Origin: Micromonosporaceae bacterium
GTDB lineage: Bacteria > Actinomycetota > Actinomycetes > Mycobacteriales > Micromonosporaceae
Length of the DNA stretch: 6,958 nt
Assembly (NCBI GenBank): GCA_017354595.1
Contig: JAFMQQ010000165.1
Coordinates: 1 to 6,958, forward strand
Direction of reading: 5' to 3'
Shown here: positions 1 to 5,125 of the stretch, one piece after another
Numbering within the stretch: the first letter of the stretch is position 1
Layout: every line of letters begins with the position of its first letter
Notes under the pieces: generated by a model
What the model saw: only the letters and a program-made list of their open reading frames with translations
Databases searched by the model: none
Told to the model about the DNA's origin: nothing
Made by a program: the position numbers and the translations under genes

Positions 1-1968
1 GTACCGCTGGCCGGGCCGCTGACCATGTCCAGCTTCGAGGGGCGGGCGTACGACATCGAGGAGCTGCCGGTCGACGGCGGCGCCCGGTTCGGCGTGCCGT
101 CGCTGCAGGTGCGGTTCCCGGACGGTACCCGTGCCCTGGAGCTGGAGTACGTCGACCACACCGCCGACGGGGCGGAGCTCGCCATCCGGCTGCGCGACCG
201 GCATTACCCGTTCGAGGTGAGCCTGCACTACCGGGTCCGGCCGGATACCGACGTGATCGAGCGCTGGGTCGTGCTGGCGAACACATCGACGCAGGGCGAT
301 CCGATCGAGGTGCTGCGGGCCGACTCGGCCAGCTGGCCGGTACCGCCCCGGAACGGCTACCGGCTGCGCCACCTCACCGGGCACTGGGGTGGGGAGACCC
401 AGCTGGAGCGGGTCGAGCTGGCGCGCGGCGAGACCGTACTGACCAGCCGCCGCGGTACCACCGGGCACCATGCCAACCCGTGGTTCACCATCGACGCCGG
501 TGACGCCGGCGAGGAGCACGGCGAGGTGTGGTCCGGCGCGCTGGCCTGGAGCGGCACCTGGCGGATCACCGCCAGCCGCAGCCCGGTCGATCTCGTCGCG
601 GTGACCGGGGGAGCGGGGCACGACGGCGTCGGGTTCCGGCTGGCCCCCGGGGCGCGGCGGCAGACTCCGAGCTTCCTGGCTCTCTACACCAGCGGCGGGT
701 ACGGGTCAGCGAGCCGGGCCTGGCACCGGTACACCCGCCGGTACGTGCTGCCGCACCCGGAGGAGTTGCGCCCGGTGCTGTACAACTCCTGGGAGGCGAC
801 CGGGTTCACAGTGGACGAACCGGGCCAGCGGGAGCTGGCCCGGCTGGCCGCGGCCATCGGCGTGGAGCTGTTCGTCATGGACGACGGCTGGTTCGGTGCC
901 CGTACCAGCGACCACGCGGGGCTGGGCGACTGGCGGGTCAATCCGGAGCGCTTCCCCGATGGCCTCGCGCCGCTCGTCGACGAGGTGCACCGGCTCGGGA
1001 TGCTGTTCGGCATCTGGGTCGAGCCGGAGATGGTGAATCCGGACAGCGACCTGTACCGCGCCCACCCCGACTGGGTGCTGCACTACCCGCACCGCACCCG
1101 TACCCAACGGCGCAACCAGCTGGTGCTCAACTTCGCCCGGCCGGACGTGGCGGCCTGGGCGCACGGCTGGCTGGACGACCTGGTTGGCAAGAACGGTATC
1201 GACTTCCTTAAGTGGGACATGAACCGGCCGTTCACCGAGGCGGGTTGGCCGGAAGCCGGGCCGGACGCCGACCGGCTGTGGTACGAGTACGTCACCAACT
1301 TCTACGGCCTGCTCGACCGGCTGCGCGCCGACCATCCCCGGCTGCGGATCGAGTCCTGTTCGGGCGGTGGCGGCCGGGTGGACCTCGGTGTGCTGCGCCG
1401 CACCGACGAGGCGTGGACCAGTGACAACACCGACGCGCTGGACCGGCTGGCGATCCAGCACGGGTACGCGCAGGTGTACCCGCCGGCCACCATGGCGGCC
1501 TGGGTGACCGACGTACCCAACTTCCTGACCGGGCGCAGCGTGCCGCTGCGCTTCCGGTTCCACGTCGCGATGTCCGGCGTACTCGGCGTGGGTGGCGACC
1601 TTCCAGAGTGGACGGACGCGGAGCGGGCGGAGGCGACCGGGTTGATCGGGCTGTACAAGCGGATCCGCCCGTTGGTACAGCACGGCGACCTGTACCGGCT
1701 GCTGCCGCCGGGTGGCGCCGGCCCGGTCGCGGTGCAGTACGCGGCCGAGGACGGCGGTGAAGCGGTGCTGTTCTGCTGGCTGCCCGCGCCGCACCTGGGC
1801 CGGGAACCGCAGCCGGTACGCCTGCGTGGCCTGGATCCCGCCGCGACCTACCGGGATCCGGAGACCGGCCAGCAGTACGCCGGCGCGGTGCTGCTGCACC
1901 ACGGGCTGCGTCCGCCACTGTCCAAAGGGGACTATGCCAGCTCCGTCACCCACCTGGTACGGGCATGA
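1..1968 (+). CDS. Alpha-galactosidase, glycoside hydrolase family 36 (5' end cut by the window edge)
   Basis: This enzyme hydrolyses terminal alpha-1,6-linked galactose (melibiose/raffinose-type sugars) with retention of configuration. The frame is open to base 1 and the residues before the first in-window ATG (base 25) already fit the family, so the true start lies upstream. 655 residues are visible; GH36 enzymes of this type have about 720-730, so about 70 are missing. Domain order is the end of the N-terminal beta-sandwich (up to about base 750), a TIM barrel (about 770-1620), then a C-terminal beta domain. Family motifs seen: FVMDDGWFG (871-897, substrate-binding Asp pair), WVEPEMVNPDSDLY (from about 1015), KWDMNR with the presumed nucleophile Asp at 1216-1218, SCSGGGGR (from about 1354), and TSDNTDA with the presumed acid/base Asp at 1423-1425. 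The two catalytic Asp are 69 residues apart, as in Geobacillus-type GH36. No signal peptide can be judged. The stop overlaps the next start (ATGA). Substrate preference cannot be read from sequence; other GH36 activities are possible but less likely. Confidence 0.95.
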   Translation, partial: VPLAGPLTMSSFEGRAYDIEELPVDGGARFGVPSLQVRFPDGTRALELEYVDHTADGAELAIRLRDRHYPFEVSLHYRVRPDTDVIERWVVLANTSTQGDPIEVLRADSASWPVPPRNGYRLRHLTGHWGGETQLERVELARGETVLTSRRGTTGHHANPWFTIDAGDAGEEHGEVWSGALAWSGTWRITASRSPVDLVAVTGGAGHDGVGFRLAPGARRQTPSFLALYTSGGYGSASRAWHRYTRRYVLPHPEELRPVLYNSWEATGFTVDEPGQRELARLAAAIGVELFVMDDGWFGARTSDHAGLGDWRVNPERFPDGLAPLVDEVHRLGMLFGIWVEPEMVNPDSDLYRAHPDWVLHYPHRTRTQRRNQLVLNFARPDVAAWAHGWLDDLVGKNGIDFLKWDMNRPFTEAGWPEAGPDADRLWYEYVTNFYGLLDRLRADHPRLRIESCSGGGGRVDLGVLRRTDEAWTSDNTDALDRLAIQHGYAQVYPPATMAAWVTDVPNFLTGRSVPLRFRFHVAMSGVLGVGGDLPEWTDAERAEATGLIGLYKRIRPLVQHGDLYRLLPPGGAGPVAVQYAAEDGGEAVLFCWLPAPHLGREPQPVRLRGLDPAATYRDPETGQQYAGAVLLHHGLRPPLSKGDYASSVTHLVRA

Positions 1969-2732
1969 CCGAGCCGGTACGGGTGGAGGTGGACGGCCGG
2001 CCGGCTACCGCCGGGCAGCTGGCGGTACCGGGGCCGGCCAGCTACGGGCACTTCACCGCGATGCAGGTGCGTGGCGGCCGGGTACGCCGCCTGGACCTGC
2101 ACCTGGCAAGGCTGGACGCGCAGACCCGGGAACTGTTCGGCACCGGGCTGCCCGGCGAGCTGGTGCGCGAACGGATCCGGCAGGCGCTGCGCGATCTGGC
2201 CGACGCGAGCCTCCGGGTCACCGTCTTCCGGCTCCCAGGTGCCACCCAAGTGTCCACAATGGTCATCGTACGGCCGCCGGTGGAACCGCCCACCGGCCCG
2301 GTGCGCCTGCTCGCCGTGGCGTACCAGCGCCCACTCGCCCAGATCAAGCACACCGGTACCTTCGGCCAGATCCACTACGGCGAACTGGCCCGTGCCAAGG
2401 GGTACGACGACGCGCTGTTGACCACAGTGGACGGTGTGATCTCGGAGACCTCCACCGCGAACATCGGCTTCCTCGACGACGCGGGCGTGCTCTGGCCGGA
2501 CGCGCCGCTGCTGCTCGGCACGACCATGCAGCTGCTGGAGGATGGGCCGCTGCCGACCCGCCGGGCGCCGGTACGCCTCGCCGACCTGCCGCGCCTGCGC
2601 GGCGCGTTCGTCGCCAACTCGATCGGGGTCACCCCGGTCTCCACTGTGGACGATCTGGACCTGCCACTGACCGACGACCGGCTGGCCGCGCTGCGCCGCC
2701 GGTGGTCCGCCGTGCCCACCGACGAGATCTAA
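1965..2732 (+). CDS. Class IV aminotransferase-like protein (fold type IV PLP enzyme)
   Basis: A 255-residue protein of the fold type IV PLP family, which includes branched-chain aminotransferase, D-amino-acid aminotransferase and aminodeoxychorismate lyase (PabC). The likely PLP lysine is Lys128 in QIKHTGT (2346-2348). The Glu that contacts the PLP ring nitrogen is Glu161 in GVISETSTANIGF (2445-2447). The 33-residue spacing equals that of E. coli PabC. The stretch GYDDALLTTVDG before Glu161 and LLLGTTMQLL after it also fit. The N-terminal part is divergent: GHFTAMQVRGGRVRRLDLHLARL replaces the usual GDGLFET(I/L)R motif, so a specific substrate should not be assigned. Such orphan proteins are usually annotated only as aminotransferase class IV family protein. 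The start is set by the ATGA overlap with the galactosidase stop; no Shine-Dalgarno sequence is visible, so translation is probably coupled. Aminotransferase, lyase or a catalytically altered member all remain possible. Confidence 0.9.
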   Translation: MTEPVRVEVDGRPATAGQLAVPGPASYGHFTAMQVRGGRVRRLDLHLARLDAQTRELFGTGLPGELVRERIRQALRDLADASLRVTVFRLPGATQVSTMVIVRPPVEPPTGPVRLLAVAYQRPLAQIKHTGTFGQIHYGELARAKGYDDALLTTVDGVISETSTANIGFLDDAGVLWPDAPLLLGTTMQLLEDGPLPTRRAPVRLADLPRLRGAFVANSIGVTPVSTVDDLDLPLTDDRLAALRRRWSAVPTDEI

Positions 2733-3658
2733 CGCGCTGGCCGGGTCCCGGAGCCGACCAGCTCCGGCCCGGGCGCCGCTGCGGCCGCGCTCCGGCGCCG
2801 CGGTACCCGCCGTCGATTGTGGACGTGATGGTGCTGTGGCTGCGCGTACCGGGTCAGCCCCAGTACCGCGCCGAGGGTGAGTACGAAACCCACCGCGGCG
2901 AGCCATTCCCGCCCCGGCCAGATCCGGTCGCCGAGCAGCAGCAGACCGATCACCGCGGCCGGGGCCGCCGCGGCCGCGTCCATCGCCGCCACCGCGGCCG
3001 TCGTTGAGCCGCGCTGCATCGCCAGCCCGAGCAGCAGCTGGCCGAGGATCGTGTGCACGATGAGCAGGTACAGCAACGGGTTCGCGACGAACCGTTGCCA
3101 GGAGTCCACCGCCGCCAGCGGACGGGCGGCGACCGCCGCGGCGCCGAAGGCCAGCCCGGCCAGCGACCCGAGTACCACCGAGCCCCGCGCGCCGCGCAGC
3201 CGCGCGGCGAACAGCCCACTCGCCGCGATCGCCGCGACCGCGATACCCAGGCCGGCCCTACCCCCGGCGGCCAGTTGCTGTGACGGCGCCGGCCGCGCGG
3301 CGAGTACCAGCCCGCAGATACCGGCGCTGAGTACGGCGAGCAGCACCACCTCGGCCGGCGGAAGGCGCCATTTCAGCACCGCGACACCGAGCAGAGCGGT
3401 GACTCCGAGACCGGCGGCGACGCTTGCCTGCACGAGGAACAGCGGCAGCTCGCGGCGGGCGAGGAAGGCGAGCAGGAAGCCGAGGAACTGGCAGCCGATG
3501 CCGAGCAGGTAGACCCGGTGCGCGCAGAGCCGGACCAGCAGGCTGAGGTGGAGGCGCCGCTCGGGGCTGGTCCGGGCGGCCGCGACGGACTGCAGCAGGT
3601 TGCCGACGCCGTACGCGACAATCATCGCGCCCAGAAACAGCCAGCCCGAGGTGACCAC
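2729..3658 (-). CDS. DMT/EamA-like multi-pass membrane protein
   Basis: A 309-residue integral membrane protein with about nine hydrophobic segments (roughly residues 5-24, 48-67, 73-95, 103-122, 135-153, 160-178, 193-212, 219-241, 251-269). The end of the membrane part, LLLGDRIWPGREWLAAVGFVLTLGAVLG, resembles the closing helices of drug/metabolite transporter (EamA) repeats, and QASVAAGLGVTALLGVAVLKWRLP resembles the first repeat of actinobacterial DMT-like proteins. The substrate is unknown and transport itself is inferred. After the last helix comes an unusual tail of about 40 residues (270-309), rich in Arg, Ala, Pro and His (QPQHHHVHNRRR). The GTG at 3656-3658 is chosen because it begins directly at the first helix and lies 6 bases after a good -10 hexamer; no Shine-Dalgarno is visible, which suggests a leaderless mRNA. 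The TAG stop overlaps the convergent aminotransferase stop by 4 bases. It lies 61 bases downstream of hisN on the same strand, so partial co-transcription is possible. Confidence 0.85.
   Translation of the reverse strand: MVTSGWLFLGAMIVAYGVGNLLQSVAAARTSPERRLHLSLLVRLCAHRVYLLGIGCQFLGFLLAFLARRELPLFLVQASVAAGLGVTALLGVAVLKWRLPPAEVVLLAVLSAGICGLVLAARPAPSQQLAAGGRAGLGIAVAAIAASGLFAARLRGARGSVVLGSLAGLAFGAAAVAARPLAAVDSWQRFVANPLLYLLIVHTILGQLLLGLAMQRGSTTAAVAAMDAAAAAPAAVIGLLLLGDRIWPGREWLAAVGFVLTLGAVLGLTRYAQPQHHHVHNRRRVPRRRSAAAAAPGPELVGSGTRPAR
2748..2767 (+). terminator. Hairpin at the convergent gene ends, possible terminator
   Basis: CCGGAGC (2748-2754) and GCTCCGG (2761-2767) form a perfect 7-bp stem around a 6-base loop, beginning 16 bases after the stop of the aminotransferase gene. 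No T-run follows, so it would be a U-less hairpin as often proposed for actinobacteria. It lies inside the last codons of the opposite-strand membrane-protein gene, so it could instead be chance structure in GC-rich coding DNA. The position is suggestive, the function inferred. Confidence 0.35.
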
Positions 3659-3664
3659 CCGGCG

Positions 3665-3693
3665 AGGATAGCCCGAACGGGCAATCGTGTCCT
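3665..3693 (-). promoter_or_regulatory. Candidate promoter of the DMT-like gene, leaderless
   Basis: On the minus strand there is a -35-like AGGACA (3688-3693, 4 of 6 to TTGACA), a 17-base spacer and a -10 TATCCT (3665-3670, 4 of 6 and matching TAnnnT). The -10 ends 6 bases before the GTG start, so transcription would begin at or next to the start codon. This is the usual geometry of actinobacterial leaderless genes and explains the absence of a Shine-Dalgarno. It is a pattern match only. Confidence 0.5.
3671..3682. promoter_or_regulatory. 12-bp palindrome in the promoter spacer (possible operator)
   Basis: GCCCGAACGGGC has perfect 5-bp arms around AA. It lies exactly between the -10 and -35 of the candidate promoter for the membrane-protein gene, a classic place for a repressor site. 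As an RNA hairpin its loop would be too small, and no T-run follows, so I do not call it a terminator of hisN. The regulator is unknown. Confidence 0.35.
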
Positions 3694-3719
3694 GGGTCGT
3701 GCGTTCCGGCAGCGCCTGA

Positions 3720-4520
3720 TTACTCGCCGGCGACCAGCCGGTCGAGAACGTCGGCGTGCAGCTTGCCGTTGGTCGCGATGGCGCCGCCGCCGTGCGGACC
3801 GGGCCGGCCGGAGAGGTCGGTGAAGGTACCGCCCGCCTCGGTCACGATCGGCAGCAGCGCCGCGACGTCCCAGAGGGAGAGTTCCGGCTCCACCATCACG
3901 TCCACCGCGCCCTCGGCGACCAGCATGTACCCGTAGAAGTCGCCGTACGCCCGGCTGCGCCAGGTACGCCGCATCAGGTCGAGCATTCCGGACAGCCGCC
4001 CCATCTCCTCCCATTGAGCCAGCGAGGAGTAGCAGAACGACGCATCGGCAAGTCTCGATACACCGGAGACCCGGATCGGGCTCGCCTGCGCCTGGTGCCG
4101 GCCCACGTACGCGCCGTGCCCGAGCGCGGCCCACCACCGGCGGGACAGCGCCGGCGCGGAGACCAGGCCGACCACCACCTGATCCCCCTCCATCAGGGCG
4201 ATCAGCGTGGCCCAGATCGGTACCCCCCGGATGAAGTTCTTGGTGCCGTCGATCGGATCGATCACCCATTGCCGGGTGCTGGGGCCGGCGGCCGCCTCGG
4301 TCACGCCGTACTCCTCACCGAGCACGCCGTCGCGTGGCCGGGTGCGGGACAGCGTCGAGCGCAGCGCCTTCTCCACCGCCGTGTCCGCGTCCGAGACGGG
4401 GGTGAGGTCCGGCTTCGCCGTGACATGCAGATCGAGTGCGCGAAACCGGGCCATCGACACGGCGTCCGCGGTGTCCGCGAGCACATGGGCGAGGGCGAGG
4501 TCGTCGGCGTAACCGGCCAT
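3720..4520 (-). CDS. hisN: Histidinol-phosphatase HisN (inositol-monophosphatase fold)
   Basis: This enzyme dephosphorylates L-histidinol phosphate, the penultimate step of histidine synthesis, in the cytoplasm. The 266-residue protein has all metal-site motifs of the Mg-dependent IMPase family: KPDLTPVSDAD (37-46), GEE (68-70), DPIDGTKNF (88-96, Asp88 and Asp91) and LWDVAALLPIVTEAGG (216-231, Asp218). Stretches such as RGVPIWATLIALMEG, SAPALSRRWWAA, AYGDFYGYMLVAEGAVD and GPHGGGAIATNG match the M. tuberculosis HisN as I remember it, so I prefer HisN to inositol monophosphatase or CysQ. The ATG at 4518-4520 is preferred over longer upstream frames because MAGYADDLALAHVLAD lines up with the family N-terminus; upstream residues are Arg/Pro-rich and run into the divergent gene. 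No Shine-Dalgarno is present, and TACGGT sits 7 bases before the ATG. Residues 153-159 carry an odd cluster of rare codons (GGT, GTA, AGA, CTT, GAT). No other his gene is in view. Confidence 0.94.
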   Translation of the reverse strand: MAGYADDLALAHVLADTADAVSMARFRALDLHVTAKPDLTPVSDADTAVEKALRSTLSRTRPRDGVLGEEYGVTEAAAGPSTRQWVIDPIDGTKNFIRGVPIWATLIALMEGDQVVVGLVSAPALSRRWWAALGHGAYVGRHQAQASPIRVSGVSRLADASFCYSSLAQWEEMGRLSGMLDLMRRTWRSRAYGDFYGYMLVAEGAVDVMVEPELSLWDVAALLPIVTEAGGTFTDLSGRPGPHGGGAIATNGKLHADVLDRLVAGE

Positions 4521-4527
4521 GCCCAGT

Positions 4528-4533
4528 ACCGTA
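4528..4533 (-). promoter_or_regulatory. Candidate -10 element of hisN (TACGGT), leaderless geometry
   Basis: On the minus strand TACGGT (TAnnnT) ends 7 bases before the hisN ATG and no Shine-Dalgarno lies between. The -35 is weak: GTGACC at a 20-base spacer is the best match. The match is to an actinobacterial leaderless promoter, by pattern only. Confidence 0.42.
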
Positions 4534-4548
4534 GCCGCCCCGCTCGAT

Positions 4549-4556
4549 ACCGCGGT
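4549..4556. promoter_or_regulatory. Central palindrome ACCGCGGT shared by divergent promoters
   Basis: An 8-bp perfect palindrome lies in the middle of the 65-base gap between hisN and the DUF2087 gene. Counted from either start codon taken as the transcription start, it falls at about -30 to -37, so it would occupy the -35 region of both promoters. It could be an operator for the HTH protein encoded next door, or chance in GC-rich DNA. Confidence 0.3.
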
Positions 4557-4572
4557 CACGACGGGCGGGCGA

Positions 4573-4578
4573 TACGGT
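4573..4578 (+). promoter_or_regulatory. Candidate -10 element of the DUF2087 gene (TACGGT), leaderless geometry
   Basis: The same hexamer as in front of hisN, with the same 7-base distance to the ATG at 4586. No Shine-Dalgarno is visible, and no convincing -35 hexamer is found at a 17-19-base spacing. The mirrored repetition raises confidence a little. Confidence 0.42.
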
Positions 4579-4585
4579 CGGATAC

Positions 4586-5125
4586 ATGCGACCAGAGGTG
4601 CTGTGCGGGTTGCTGGCCGAGGATGAGCGGCTGCGCGCCTTCGCCGCGGTGGTGCTCGGTGCCGCAACCCCCAGTGCCGTGGCCGAGCTGACCGGGCTCA
4701 ACGCCCGCGACGCGGTGCGCGCCCTGCGCCGGTTGGAGCAGGGTGGCCTGATCAGCTCCGCAGGCGGCGGCCTGGTCGCGGACGGCACGGCCTTCAAGGA
4801 GGCGGTTCGGGAGTACCCCCCGGATCCGGTACCCGATGAGCCGCTCGATCCCGACCAGCAGAAGGCGGCCGTGCTGCGCGCCTTCATCCGCGACGGCCGG
4901 CTGGTCGGGATACCGGTGGCGCGGGCCAAGCGGCTGGTGGTGCTGGAGCACCTGGCGGCCGCCTTCGAACCCGGGCAGCGGTACCCCGAGGGCACCGTGA
5001 ACGCCATCCTGCGCGCCTGGCACCACGACTACGCATCACTGCGCCGGTACCTCATCGACGAAGAGCTGCTCAGCCGGGAGAACGGCGTCTACTGGCGTAC
5101 CGGCGGCTACGTCGACGTGGCCTGA
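4586..5125 (+). CDS. Winged-helix and DUF2087 domain protein, putative transcriptional regulator
   Basis: A 179-residue soluble protein in two parts. Residues 1-70 look like an ArsR-type winged helix: helix, then TPSAVAELTGLNARDAVRALRRLEQGGLIS, a typical helix-turn-helix plus recognition helix, then a short GGGLVAD wing. After an acidic/Pro linker (77-90), residues about 93-172 match the DUF2087 pattern: IRDGRLVGIPVARAKRLVVLEHLAAAFEPG, RYPEGTVNAILRAWHHDYASLRRYLIDEELLSRENGVYWR. The role of DUF2087 is unknown to me; the pairing with HTH domains suggests regulation. The ATG at 4586 is the first start and lies 7 bases after a TACGGT -10-like box. The gene is divergent from hisN, 65 bases apart, and its last 19 bases overlap the 3' end of rsgA on the other strand. 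Autoregulation or control of hisN is plausible from the shared promoter region but unproven. Confidence 0.88.
   Translation: MRPEVLCGLLAEDERLRAFAAVVLGAATPSAVAELTGLNARDAVRALRRLEQGGLISSAGGGLVADGTAFKEAVREYPPDPVPDEPLDPDQQKAAVLRAFIRDGRLVGIPVARAKRLVVLEHLAAAFEPGQRYPEGTVNAILRAWHHDYASLRRYLIDEELLSRENGVYWRTGGYVDVA

Noticed and set aside
706..1953. Long open frame on the minus strand (415 codons) within the alpha-galactosidase gene.
   Set aside because: Shadow of the GH36 gene: the translation is Arg/Pro/Val/Gln-rich without domain motifs, while the plus-strand frame has full GH36 signatures.
1712..3007. Long plus-strand open frame spanning the galactosidase end, the aminotransferase and the membrane-protein tail.
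   Set aside because: It crosses three well-supported genes in a different frame and reads as Arg/Pro/Ala low-complexity protein, typical of GC-rich shadow frames.
4521..4667. Longer N-terminal form of HisN starting at 4667.
   Set aside because: The extra 49 residues are Arg/Pro-rich, overlap the divergent gene and do not fit the family N-terminus, which begins at the ATG 4518-4520.
3756..4691. Plus-strand open frame opposite hisN running into the DUF2087 gene.
   Set aside because: Arg/His/Gly-rich antisense translation; hisN and the DUF2087 gene explain the sequence.
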